A stretch of DNA of 64,000 nt, taken from an uncultured Massilia sp. (lineage in GTDB: Bacteria; Pseudomonadota; Gammaproteobacteria; Burkholderiales; Burkholderiaceae). The position numbers were made by a program, and so were the translations under genes. The stretch covers positions 124,001 through 188,000 of the forward strand of contig CAMLMV010000003.1 in assembly GCA_946481275.1 (NCBI GenBank). The letters run 5' to 3'. Position 1 is the stretch's first letter; each line of letters begins with the position of its first letter. Shown here piece after piece: positions 32,293 through 42,517 of the stretch. The notes beneath the pieces were generated by a model. It worked only from the letters and a program-made list of their open reading frames with translations. It was not told the DNA's origin and searched no databases.

Positions 32293-33198
32293 TCAGGACT
32301 CCCAATAGCCCGCCGTGTTGTACACCGCCTTCAGGTGATCGATGAAGTGCCGGATCTTCGCCGGCAGGTAGCGCTGCTGCGGGAACACGGCCTGGATCGG
32401 GTAATTCCCGACCGCGTATTCGTCCAGCACCGTCACGAGCTCTCCCCGTTTCAGCTCGGCCTGGATCTCCCACGTGGAGCGCCAGCCGATGCCCAGTCCC
32501 TGTTTCACCCAGTCGAACAGCAGCTCGCCGTCGTTGCACGCGAGGTCGCCGTCCACGCGCACGGCGAACAGCTTGCCGTCGCGCTGGAACGTCCAGCCGC
32601 GCTGCTGGCCGCCCTGCAGGTTGAAGGCGAGGCAGTTGTGGCGCGCCAGGTCTTCGGGCGCGCGCGGCACGCCGTTGCGCTCGAAGTAGTCGGGCGTGCC
32701 GCACACGACGCGCCGGTTCGGGAAAAGCGGGATCGCCACGTAGTTCGGGTCCGTCACCTCGCCGATGCGGATGGACATGTCGTAGCCTTCGCGCACGAGG
32801 TCGACGACGCTGTCCGTGAAGTTGAATGACATCTTGAGTTCCGTGTGGATGGCGCGGAAGGCCGGCGCGTGCGGCGCCACGTGCTTGCGGCCGAACGCCG
32901 CCGGCGCCGACACCACCAGGTGGCCGCGCACCGTGCTGCGGCCCGCGCTGATGCTGTTTTCCGTGATGTCGAAATCGCGCAGCAGCTGGCGGCACGGTTC
33001 GATGAATTGTTCGCCCAGCGCCGTCAGCGTCAGGCCGCGCGTCGAGCGGTGCATCAGGCGCACGCCGAGGCGTTTTTCGAGGCCGTCCAGGCGCCGGCCC
33101 ATGACGACGGGCGTCACCCCTTCCGCCAGCGCGGCGCCGGCGAAACTGCCTTTTTCGGTGATGAGTACGAAGCTGCGTATTTCGGTGTAGCGGTCCAT
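32293..33198 (-). CDS. LysR-family regulator divergent from the gcl operon
   Basis: A 301-residue LTTR of the AaeR/PerR-like branch. It begins MDRYTEIRSFVLITEKGSFA, and the helix-turn-helix is modified in the usual PVVMGRRLDGLEKRLG form. The effector domain runs from about 90 to 295. The ATG at 33198 fits the family N-terminus, though its ribosome binding site (AAGG) is very close; an in-frame ATG at 33216 is possible. It is divergent from gcl with 124 bases between, so it is the probable regulator of the glyoxylate operon (inference from position). Confidence 0.87.
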   Translation of the reverse strand: MDRYTEIRSFVLITEKGSFAGAALAEGVTPVVMGRRLDGLEKRLGVRLMHRSTRGLTLTALGEQFIEPCRQLLRDFDITENSISAGRSTVRGHLVVSAPAAFGRKHVAPHAPAFRAIHTELKMSFNFTDSVVDLVREGYDMSIRIGEVTDPNYVAIPLFPNRRVVCGTPDYFERNGVPRAPEDLARHNCLAFNLQGGQQRGWTFQRDGKLFAVRVDGDLACNDGELLFDWVKQGLGIGWRSTWEIQAELKRGELVTVLDEYAVGNYPIQAVFPQQRYLPAKIRHFIDHLKAVYNTAGYWES

Positions 33199-33215
33199 GC
33201 CTTTTATCCCATTCA

Positions 33216-33228
33216 ATACTTAAAGTAT
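33216..33228. promoter_or_regulatory. Palindrome in the lysR-gcl intergenic region
   Basis: ATACTT-A-AAGTAT is a perfect 13-base palindrome 18 bases upstream of the LysR ATG, with a T-N9-A core. It is a candidate site for the divergent LysR regulator. The rest of the region, 33229-33310, holds TTATGGCTATGC and ACTAACCATAGC, possible further half-sites. Confidence 0.45.
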
Positions 33229-33322
33229 CGACAGAGCCGATAATAGCAGCAATTCAACTTGCCGTGGGTTATGGCTATGCTGGGTCATCAGTCCAAGACT
33301 AACCATAGCAACGGAGGAGAAC

Positions 33323-35092
<1,770 letters not shown>

Positions 35093-35104
35093 AAGGAGAA
35101 CGAC

Positions 35105-35884
35105 ATGCCTAGATTTGCTGCCAACCTGACGATGCTGTTCAACGAACTGCCGTTCCTCGACCGCTTCGAAGCGGCCCGTGACGCGGGGTTCAAGGGCGTC
35201 GAATACCTGTTCCCGTACGGGTTCGAGAAGGAAGCGCTGGCCGAACGCCTGCAGGAGTTCGGCCTCGTGCAGGTCCTGCACAACCTGCCGGCCGGCGACT
35301 GGGAAAAAGGTGAGCGCGGCATCGCCGTGCTGCCGGGCCGCGAGGCCGAGTTCCGCGAAGGGGTCGCCCGCGCCATCGATTACGCGAAGGCGCTGAACTG
35401 CCGCCAGCTGAACTGCCTGGTCGGCATCGCCCCGGCCGGCGTCGATGAAGGCACCGTGCGCCGTACGCTCGTCGAGAATTTGCGCTACGCGGCGACGCAA
35501 CTGAAGCAGGCGGGCATCCGCCTGCTGATCGAGCCGATCAACACGTACGACATCCCGGGCTTCTACCTGAACACGACGCGGCAGGCCCTCGACCTGATCG
35601 ACTCGGTGGGCGCGGACAACCTGTTCGTCCAGTACGACGTCTACCACGCCCAGCGCACGGAAGGCGAGCTGGCGAAGACGGTCGAGAAGCACCTGGCCCG
35701 CATCGCGCACATCCAGGTCGCGGACAACCCGGGCCGCAACGAGCCGGGCACGGGCGAGATCAACTACCCGTTCCTGTTCAGGCATCTGGACCGCATCGGC
35801 TACGACGGCTGGATCGGCTGCGAATACAAGCCTGCCGCCGACACCCGCGCGGGCCTGGACTGGATCGCCAAGCTGGCTGGTTAA
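35105..35884 (+). CDS. hyi: Hydroxypyruvate isomerase
   Basis: A 259-residue TIM-barrel enzyme interconverting hydroxypyruvate and tartronate semialdehyde (EC 5.3.1.22). The two catalytic/metal glutamates are visible at positions matching the E. coli enzyme: Glu143 in LIEPINTYDIPG and Glu240 in IGCEYKP. It starts 12 bases after gcl with AAAGGAG upstream. Length and context agree with Hyi. Confidence 0.95.
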   Translation: MPRFAANLTMLFNELPFLDRFEAARDAGFKGVEYLFPYGFEKEALAERLQEFGLVQVLHNLPAGDWEKGERGIAVLPGREAEFREGVARAIDYAKALNCRQLNCLVGIAPAGVDEGTVRRTLVENLRYAATQLKQAGIRLLIEPINTYDIPGFYLNTTRQALDLIDSVGADNLFVQYDVYHAQRTEGELAKTVEKHLARIAHIQVADNPGRNEPGTGEINYPFLFRHLDRIGYDGWIGCEYKPAADTRAGLDWIAKLAG

Positions 35885-35908
35885 TCAGAAAACGTAAGGA
35901 GACACATC

Positions 35909-36802
35909 ATGGCAAACATCGGATTCATCGGCCTGGGCATCATGGGTGCCCCGATGGCGGGACACCTCATCAACGACGGCCACACGCTGTTCACGAACAC
36001 CGTCGGCCCGACCCCGTCGGCCCTCGTCGAAGCGGGCGCCCGCGTATGCCTGAACGGCGCCGAAGTGGCGTCGCAGGCGGACATCGTCTTCATCATGGTC
36101 CCGGACACCCCGCAGGTGGACGAGGTCCTGTTCGGCAAGGATGGCGTGGCGTCGGCGCTCTCCGCCGGCAAGATCGTCGTCGACATGAGCTCGATCTCCC
36201 CGGTCGCCACGAAGGATTTCGCCAGGCGGATCAACGCGCTGGGCTGCGAATACCTGGATGCGCCGGTGTCCGGCGGCGAAGTGGGCGCCAAGGCCGCGAG
36301 CCTGACCATCATGGTCGGCGGCAGCGAGGCCGCCTTCGCGAAAGTGAAGCCGCTGTTCGACAAGATGGGCAAGAACATCACGCTCGTGGGCGGCAACGGC
36401 GACGGCCAGATCACCAAGGTCGCCAACCAGATCATCGTGGCGCTGACGATCGAAGCGGTCGGCGAGGCGCTGCTGCTGGCCGCGAAGGCCGGCGCCGATC
36501 CGGCCCGCGTCCGCGAGGCGCTGATGGGCGGTTTCGCGGCGTCGCGCATCCTCGAAGTGCATGGCGAGCGCATGGTCAAGCGTACGTTCGCGCCGGGCTT
36601 CCGCATCGACCTGCACCGCAAGGACCTGAACCTGGCGCTGACCACCGGCCGCCAGCTGGGCGTGGCGCTGCCGAACACCGCCACCGCGCAGGAACTGTTC
36701 AACACCTGCGCCGCGCACGAAGGCGGCAGCTGGGACCACTCCGCGATGGTGCGCGCGCTGGAGATCATGTCGAACTTTGAGATCGGCCAGAAGCAGCAGT
36801 AA
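35909..36802 (+). CDS. glxR: Tartronate semialdehyde reductase (2-hydroxy-3-oxopropionate reductase)
   Basis: A 297-residue beta-hydroxyacid dehydrogenase reducing tartronate semialdehyde to D-glycerate with NAD(P)H (EC 1.1.1.60). It shows IGFIGLGIMGAPMA (cofactor fold, about residues 4-17), DAPVSGGEVGAKAASL (about 118-133, substrate site) and the catalytic Lys in ITKVANQ (about 172). AAGGAG lies before the ATG. It is third in the gcl operon. GarR would be an equally fitting name; position favours GlxR. Confidence 0.94.
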   Translation: MANIGFIGLGIMGAPMAGHLINDGHTLFTNTVGPTPSALVEAGARVCLNGAEVASQADIVFIMVPDTPQVDEVLFGKDGVASALSAGKIVVDMSSISPVATKDFARRINALGCEYLDAPVSGGEVGAKAASLTIMVGGSEAAFAKVKPLFDKMGKNITLVGGNGDGQITKVANQIIVALTIEAVGEALLLAAKAGADPARVREALMGGFAASRILEVHGERMVKRTFAPGFRIDLHRKDLNLALTTGRQLGVALPNTATAQELFNTCAAHEGGSWDHSAMVRALEIMSNFEIGQKQQ

Positions 36803-36828
36803 TGACGGCGACCGGACAGGAGACTTTG

Positions 36829-38094
36829 ATGACTACGATGACCCCACGCGAACTGCTCGCCAGCATGTTCACCGCCGCCGTCGACGCGGCCCAGCCGGCG
36901 CTGTGCATTCCGCGCAATCTGCCTGCCCCGCCGAAGGGCCGCACGGTGGTGATCGGCGCCGGCAAGGCGTCCGCGGCGATGGCGCAGGCGCTGGAACGCA
37001 GCTGGGCAGGGCCCTTGTCGGGCCTCGTCGTCACGCGCTACGGGTATGCCGTGCCGTGCAAACGCATCGAGATCGTCGAAGCCGCCCACCCGGTCCCGGA
37101 CGCCGCCGGCCGCGAAGCCGCCCAGCGCATGCTCCGCACGGTGCGCGGCCTGTCGGCGGACGATCTCGTGATCTGCCTGATCTCCGGCGGCGGCTCCGCG
37201 CTGCTGCCGTTGCCGGGCGAGGGCGTCACGCTGGAAGACAAGCAGGCGATCAACCGCGCGCTGCTTGCCTCCGGCGCCAGCATTACCGAAATGAACTGCG
37301 TGCGCCGCCACCTGTCCGCCATCAAGGGCGGCCGGCTGGCCGCGGCCTGCCACCCGGCGCGCGTGGTCAACCTCCTGATTTCCGACGTCCCGGGCGACAA
37401 CCCGATGGACATCGCTTCCGGCCCCACCGTGGCCGACCCGACGACCTGCGCGGATGCGCTGGAAGTCGTGCGCCGCTATGGCATCGACCTGCCGGCGGGC
37501 GCACGCCGCCTGCTGGAATCCGGCGAGGGCGAGACCGTCAAGCCGGGCAACCGCCGCCTGGAACACGTCGACACGCATATCGTCGCCTCGCCGCAGATGG
37601 CGCTGGAAGCTGCGGCCGAAGTCGCCCGCAAGGCCGGCGTGACGCCGCTGATCCTCGGCGACAGCATCGAAGGCGAAGCGCGCGACGTGGCCAAGGTCAT
37701 GGCCGGCATCGCCCTGCAGGCGCGCCGCCGCGGCCAGCCGGTGGCGGGACCGTGCGTGCTGCTGTCCGGCGGCGAGACGACCGTCACCATCCGCGGCAAC
37801 GGCCGCGGCGGCCGCAACGTCGAATTCCTGCTGGCCCTTGCCGTCGCGCTGGATGGGGCGCCCGGCATCCACGCGCTGGCCGGGGACACCGACGGCGTCG
37901 ACGGCGCCGAGGAGATCGCCGGCGCATTCGTCACGCCGGACACGCTGGCGCGCGGCTGGGAACGCGGCCTGCCGCCCCGCGCGAGCCTCGAGAACAACGA
38001 TGCGCACACGTTCTTCCGTGCGCTGGGCGATTCGCTGATCACGGGGCCCACCTTGACCAACGTGAATGATTTTCGCGCGATCTACGTCGCCTGA
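36829..38094 (+). CDS. ttuD: Glycerate 2-kinase, MOFRL family (often annotated hydroxypyruvate reductase TtuD)
   Basis: A 421-residue MOFRL-type glycerate kinase making 2-phosphoglycerate from glycerate and ATP. It has TVVIGAGKASAAMAQALE (about residues 35-52), CLISGGGSALLPLPGEG (about 118-134), SDVPGDNPMDIASGPTV (about 185-201) and the C-terminal MOFRL region SGGETTVTI...GRGGRNVEFLLALA. The ATG at 36829 is preferred for its AGGAG; an in-frame ATG overlapping the glxR stop (36802) is the alternative. The name TtuD follows common usage; older reports call it hydroxypyruvate reductase. Confidence 0.92.
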   Translation: MTTMTPRELLASMFTAAVDAAQPALCIPRNLPAPPKGRTVVIGAGKASAAMAQALERSWAGPLSGLVVTRYGYAVPCKRIEIVEAAHPVPDAAGREAAQRMLRTVRGLSADDLVICLISGGGSALLPLPGEGVTLEDKQAINRALLASGASITEMNCVRRHLSAIKGGRLAAACHPARVVNLLISDVPGDNPMDIASGPTVADPTTCADALEVVRRYGIDLPAGARRLLESGEGETVKPGNRRLEHVDTHIVASPQMALEAAAEVARKAGVTPLILGDSIEGEARDVAKVMAGIALQARRRGQPVAGPCVLLSGGETTVTIRGNGRGGRNVEFLLALAVALDGAPGIHALAGDTDGVDGAEEIAGAFVTPDTLARGWERGLPPRASLENNDAHTFFRALGDSLITGPTLTNVNDFRAIYVA

Positions 38095-38117
38095 AAAAGA
38101 ATAAGTCTTCCCTTTAG

Positions 38118-38154
38118 CGGGTGCGCCGCGGCGGCGGCGTACCCGTTTTTTTTT
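38118..38154 (+). terminator. Rho-independent terminator after ttuD
   Basis: CGGGTGCGCC... folds back on ...GGCGTACCCG (38118-38145) and is followed by nine T residues (38146-38154). The pyk start codon comes only 17 bases after the T-run, so pyk must rely on read-through or on a promoter inside or before the hairpin. Confidence 0.88.
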
Positions 38155-38171
38155 GAGAACAGGACAACCCA

Positions 38172-39602
38172 ATGCTTCGTCAACGCCGTGCCCGTATTCT
38201 TGCCACCCTCGGCCCCTCCAGCTCCACCCCCGATCAGATCTACGCGCTGGCACTGGCCGGCGCCGACGTCTTCCGCCTGAACTTCAGCCACGGCAGCCAC
38301 GATGACCACGCCATGCGCTACAACATCATCCGCAGCGTCGAGCGCGACATCGGCCGACCCATCGGCGTGCTGATGGACCTGCAGGGACCGAAGCTGCGCG
38401 TGGGCCGCATGGCCGGCGGTAAAGCAATGCTCGAAACGGGCAGCCGCTTCCGCCTCGACCTCGACGCCACGGACGGCGATGCAACGCGCGCCGGCATGCC
38501 GCATCCCGAGATCTTCGCCGCGCTGCGCCCCGGCACCGACCTGCTGCTGGACGACGGCAAGCTGCGCCTGCGGGTAGATGCCTGCGGTCCCGACTTCGCC
38601 GAGACGACCGTGATGGCCGGCGGCCCGCTGTCCGACCGCAAGGGCGTCAACGTGCCCGGCGTCGTGCTGCCGATCTCGCCGCTGACGCCGAAGGACCGCG
38701 CCGACCTCGCGTTCGGCCTGGAACTGGGCGTGGACTGGGTCGCGCTGTCGTTCGTGCAGCGCCCCGAGGACATCGTCGAGGCGAGGAGCCTGATCGGCGA
38801 CCGTGCGTGGATCATGGCCAAGCTTGAAAAGCCGGCCGCGATCGATGCTCTGGACGGTATCGTGGCGCTGGCCGACGGCATCATGGTGGCAAGGGGCGAC
38901 CTGGGCGTGGAACTCCCGCCGCAACAGGTGCCCGTGCTGCAGCGCCGGATCGTGCACGCGGCGCGCGCGGCCGGGCGTCCGGTCGTCGTCGCCACGCAGA
39001 TGCTGGAATCGATGACGGCCGCGCCGGTGCCCACGCGCGCCGAAGTGTCGGACGTCGCCACTGCCATCTACGAGGGCGCGGACGCCGTCATGCTGTCGGC
39101 CGAATCGGCGTCGGGCCAGTATCCGGTGCAGTCGGTGGCGGTGATGGACAACGTGATCCGCGAAGTGGAGCAGGATCCGCGCTGGCGCGAAGGCCTGGAC
39201 GCGAGCCACAAGCCGGCCGACAAGACGACGGCGGACGCCATCTGCTGCGCGCTGCGCCGCGTGACGAACCTCCTCGCGCCCGCCGCCACCGTGACGTACA
39301 CGGCGAGCGGCGCGACGTGTTTGCGCGCGAGCCGCGAGCGCCCCACCGCGCCGATCCTCGCGCTGACCGCGAAGACGGCCATCGCGCGCCGGCTGGCGCT
39401 CGTGTGGGGCGTGCATCCGGTGCCGTTCGAGGAAGCGGAAGGCTTCGACCGCATGGTGGCGGACGGGGTCGCGGCCGCGCGCTTCCATGGGCTGGCCGAC
39501 GCGGGCGACGACGTGGTCGTGGTCGCGGGCTTCCCGTCCGGACGTCCGGGTCGCACGAACCTGCTGCATGTCGTGCGCGTGGGCGAGGAACCGGTTGTGT
39601 GA
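38172..39602 (+). CDS. pyk: Pyruvate kinase
   Basis: A 476-residue glycolytic enzyme (PEP + ADP to pyruvate + ATP, EC 2.7.1.40). Landmarks are RRARILATLGPSS (residues 5-17), FRLNFSHGSHDDH (about 34-46), the catalytic-Lys region IMAKLEKPAAIDAL, MVARGDLGVELPPQQVPVLQ (Mg site) and VATQMLESM. All key residues appear present. The gene follows the gcl operon, as in related bacteria where it completes glycerate use. An AGGAC ribosome binding site lies upstream. The terminator just before it sets it partly apart from the operon. Confidence 0.95.
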   Translation: MLRQRRARILATLGPSSSTPDQIYALALAGADVFRLNFSHGSHDDHAMRYNIIRSVERDIGRPIGVLMDLQGPKLRVGRMAGGKAMLETGSRFRLDLDATDGDATRAGMPHPEIFAALRPGTDLLLDDGKLRLRVDACGPDFAETTVMAGGPLSDRKGVNVPGVVLPISPLTPKDRADLAFGLELGVDWVALSFVQRPEDIVEARSLIGDRAWIMAKLEKPAAIDALDGIVALADGIMVARGDLGVELPPQQVPVLQRRIVHAARAAGRPVVVATQMLESMTAAPVPTRAEVSDVATAIYEGADAVMLSAESASGQYPVQSVAVMDNVIREVEQDPRWREGLDASHKPADKTTADAICCALRRVTNLLAPAATVTYTASGATCLRASRERPTAPILALTAKTAIARRLALVWGVHPVPFEEAEGFDRMVADGVAAARFHGLADAGDDVVVVAGFPSGRPGRTNLLHVVRVGEEPVV

Positions 39603-39643
39603 GGATCTGGTAACGTAGCGTTTTGTCCACTCAGGAGGAACGC

Positions 39644-40465
39644 ATGAAGACCCAGCTGGAAAAAGCGCAGGCATTCGTCGCCCTGCACCGCCGCGGCAAC
39701 TGCTTCGTCATCCCGAATCCGTGGGATGCGGGCTCGGCGAAGCTGTTGCAGCATCTGGGCTACCAGGCGCTGGCGGGCACCAGCGCCGGCTTCGCGTTCT
39801 CGAAGGCGAAGACGGATCCGACGATCACCATCGCGGAGATGCTGCCGCACCTGGCCGAACTGGCCGCCGCGACGGACCTGCCGCTGTCCGCCGACCTGCA
39901 GTCCGGCTTCGGCGACGCGCCGGAAGATGCGGCCCGCACGATCGTCGAAGCGGCGGCGACGGGCATCGTCGGGGGTTCCATCGAGGACGCGACCGACGAC
40001 CCCGAACAACCGCTGTACGACATCGGCCTCGCCACGGACCGCATCCGCGCGGCCGTGGAGGCGGCCCGTGGACTCCCCTTCAAATTCATGCTGACGGCGC
40101 GCGCGGAAAACTTCCGTGTCGGCCGGCCCGACCTCGCCGACACCATCCGCCGCCTGCAGGCTTACCAGGACGCGGGCGCCGACGTGCTGTTCGCACCCGG
40201 CATCGCGACGAAGGAAGACATCGCGGCCGTCGTGCGCGCCGTCGACCGCCCCGTGAACTTCATGGCCGGCGCGCCGGGCCTCGGGCTCTCCGTCGCGGCG
40301 CTGGCGGCGCTGGGCGTCACGCGGGTGAGCCTGGGCGCGTCGCTCGCGCGCGCCGCGTACGGCGCGCTCGTGCGCGACGCGCGCGAGGTGCTGGAGCAGG
40401 GCACGTTTACGTATGCGGACCAGGCGCTGCCGGCGGCGGAGCTGAACCGCGTGTTCACGCGGTAG
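39644..40465 (+). CDS. Isocitrate lyase/PEP mutase family protein
   Basis: A 273-residue TIM-barrel enzyme of the PEP-mutase/isocitrate-lyase superfamily. It has NPWDAGSAKLLQHLGYQAL (about residues 24-42), TSAGFAFSKAK, the metal site SADLQSGFGDAPE (about 84-96) and GGSIEDATDD (about 111-120). The catalytic KKCGH of true isocitrate lyase is absent, so it is not AceA. Members include oxaloacetate decarboxylase-like and carboxyPEP mutase enzymes; the substrate cannot be set. The start at 39644 follows AGGAGGAACGC. Its 3' end overlaps the convergent response regulator by 11 bases. Confidence 0.82.
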   Translation: MKTQLEKAQAFVALHRRGNCFVIPNPWDAGSAKLLQHLGYQALAGTSAGFAFSKAKTDPTITIAEMLPHLAELAAATDLPLSADLQSGFGDAPEDAARTIVEAAATGIVGGSIEDATDDPEQPLYDIGLATDRIRAAVEAARGLPFKFMLTARAENFRVGRPDLADTIRRLQAYQDAGADVLFAPGIATKEDIAAVVRAVDRPVNFMAGAPGLGLSVAALAALGVTRVSLGASLARAAYGALVRDAREVLEQGTFTYADQALPAAELNRVFTR

Positions 40466-41093
40466 CGACGGTCCCGAACTCCACGATCCCCAGCCGCGCC
40501 GCCAGGTGCATCAACCTGAAATCGTTGTCCGCGCCCAGCTTCTGGCGCACGGACGTGAGGGTGTTCAGCACCGTCTTCGGACTGATGGTCAGCTGGGTCG
40601 CGATGGCCTGCACGGATTCGCCGTGCACGAGCAGGCGCAGCATGTCGAACTCGCGCGGGGTCAGCCCGTCCAGCGGTGCGGCTGCTGTCATCCTTGTAGC
40701 CGCCGCCACGTCGGACGACAGCACGCGCGTCCCGTTCATCACGGCGCGGATGCCGGCGATGAGTTCTTCCGGCTCGCTGCGCTTGGTGAGATAGCCGTGC
40801 GCGCCGGCCTTCAGCGCCTGCGCGACGTGGCCGGCGCTGTCGTGCATCGACAGCACCAGCACCCGCAGGCCGGGCCGGCGGGCGCGCATGCCCGCGATGG
40901 CTTCCAGGCCGCTGCTGCCTTTCAGGCTCAGGTCGACAATGGCGACGTCCGGGCGGACCTGCTGGACGAGCGCGTTCGCCTCCGGCGCGCAGGCCGCTTC
41001 GCCGACGACGTCGAAATCGGGTTCGGCTGACAGGAGCCGGCGGTAGCCGCTGCGCACGACGGCGTGGTCGTCGACGAGGACGATGCGGATCAT
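40455..41093 (-). CDS. NarL/LuxR-type response regulator
   Basis: A 212-residue two-component regulator. The receiver domain is residues 1-120, with acidic DD (9-10), phosphoacceptor Asp in VAIVDLSLKG (about 54), Ser/Thr in VLSMHD and Lys in YLTKRS. A LuxR helix-turn-helix covers about 145-205 (LTPREFDMLRLLVHGESVQAIA and ISPKTVLNTL). Its ATG overlaps the stop of the sensor kinase gene (ATGA). With the kinase it probably controls the divergent TonB receptor gene. Confidence 0.93.
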   Translation of the reverse strand: MIRIVLVDDHAVVRSGYRRLLSAEPDFDVVGEAACAPEANALVQQVRPDVAIVDLSLKGSSGLEAIAGMRARRPGLRVLVLSMHDSAGHVAQALKAGAHGYLTKRSEPEELIAGIRAVMNGTRVLSSDVAAATRMTAAAPLDGLTPREFDMLRLLVHGESVQAIATQLTISPKTVLNTLTSVRQKLGADNDFRLMHLAARLGIVEFGTVATA

Positions 41094-42391
41094 GCCGGCA
41101 CCTCCGCCGGCGCATCGGTCCGCTGCCCGGCCGGCAGCGGCAGTGTCGCCAGCAGGCGCAAACCGCCCGCCGGACCGGCGACGAGCCGCAGCTGGCCGCC
41201 CGCCATGGCGATGCGTTCCGTGATCCCGAGCAGGCCGCCGTGCCACGTCGCGCCATCCTGCGGCAGGCCGCGGCCGTCGTCGCGCACTTCCAGCACGAGT
41301 CCTCCCGTGCGCACGGCGAGCCGCACGACGCACAGCGACGCGCCGCTGTGGCGCACGACGTTCGTGACGGCTTCCTGCACGACGCGGTACACCGTCAGCG
41401 ACAACAGCTCGCCCACGTCCGGCAGCAGCGTGGGCAGGTCGAGCTCGAAATCGATGTCGGTGTGGCGCGCGCGCCAGCCCAGCACGAGTTCGCGCAAGGT
41501 CTGCGGGAGGCCGGCCGCGTGCAGGCCGTGCGGGCGCAACGTCCTGAGCATCGCGCGCAACTGCTCGCCGCACGTGCGGATCTCGCGCCGCAGGTCGGCC
41601 GCGCATTCGGCGACCGCGGCGCGCGTCAATATGTTCGCATGGCGCGCGAGGTGGGTCGCGGTGACGTTCAGCGCCGTCAGCGTCTGTCCCATCTCGTCGT
41701 GCAGTTCGCGCGCCAGCACGCGCCGCTCGTCTTCCTGCACCGTGATCAGCTGGCGCGCCAGCGCGTGCTGGGCGGCGCGCGCGTCCGCCAGCGTGTGCGC
41801 GAGGTGGGCGATGGCGTCGGCCACGCGGCGGAATTCGCGCAAGGCGAATGGAGGCAGGGCGGGGTCGGGCTCGCCGCGCGCCAGCCGGTGCAGGCCTGCC
41901 TCCAGCGCGCGCACGGGCGACAGCGCGCGGTCGGCGCACCACCACGTCACGATCAGGGTTGTACCGGAAAAGAACAGCAGGGTGATCCAGATTTGCACAG
42001 TGTCGTGCAGGCGCTCGCCGATTTCCGATTCCGGATTCGGCGCGATGTAGAGGAGTTGCCCGCCGATGCGGATGGCCCGCTCGCTGCGGTCCGGCGGCGC
42101 GAATCCCAGCCAGGCGGGCAGCGGGTGCGCGGCGCGTTGCGGCGGCGGTTCGTCGGCCGTGCGGATGCTCAGGTGGCGCAGGCCGGCGCCGGCGAGCAGG
42201 GCGCGCACGGCGCCGGCATCGCCGGTCCCGGCGCTGCCGGCCGCGACGAGCACGTTCACGAGGCGCGTGGACGCGTCCACCTCGGCACGGATGTCGCTCC
42301 GGAGCGAATACAGTTGTATCAGCGTGGTCATGGCCAGCAGGCTGCCCAACAGCAGGCAGAGCGAGCCGATGAGACGGCGGCGCAGGTCCAT
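41090..42391 (-). CDS. NarX/UhpB-type sensor histidine kinase
   Basis: A 433-residue membrane sensor kinase. TM1 is at about residues 7-28, a small periplasmic domain at 29-145, TM2 at 147-168 and HAMP to about 222. The HisKA_3 domain carries the phosphorylated His in VLARELHDEMGQTLTALN (about 240). The ATPase domain shows VVQEAVTNVVRHS (N box), VRDDGRGLP (G1) and GLLGITERI (G2). The start at 42391 follows GAGGAGACC. Its stop overlaps the response regulator start. The frame stays open upstream through the antisense of the TonB gene, but that part is not coding. Confidence 0.92.
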   Translation of the reverse strand: MDLRRRLIGSLCLLLGSLLAMTTLIQLYSLRSDIRAEVDASTRLVNVLVAAGSAGTGDAGAVRALLAGAGLRHLSIRTADEPPPQRAAHPLPAWLGFAPPDRSERAIRIGGQLLYIAPNPESEIGERLHDTVQIWITLLFFSGTTLIVTWWCADRALSPVRALEAGLHRLARGEPDPALPPFALREFRRVADAIAHLAHTLADARAAQHALARQLITVQEDERRVLARELHDEMGQTLTALNVTATHLARHANILTRAAVAECAADLRREIRTCGEQLRAMLRTLRPHGLHAAGLPQTLRELVLGWRARHTDIDFELDLPTLLPDVGELLSLTVYRVVQEAVTNVVRHSGASLCVVRLAVRTGGLVLEVRDDGRGLPQDGATWHGGLLGITERIAMAGGQLRLVAGPAGGLRLLATLPLPAGQRTDAPAEVPA

Positions 42392-42517
42392 GGTCTCCTC
42401 GTCGTGGTTGTTTGCCTGGGTGTACGCAACTTCCATACCAGTCGGGATTTTTTCCCTGTCGCCGCCGCCGCCGCGCTGGAATAGTTCGTGCAGAAGACAG
42501 CACGAGGAGACATCGCT

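Noticed and set aside
39644..40465. Isocitrate lyase of the glyoxylate shunt
   Set aside because: The catalytic KKCGH motif is absent and the protein is far shorter than AceA.
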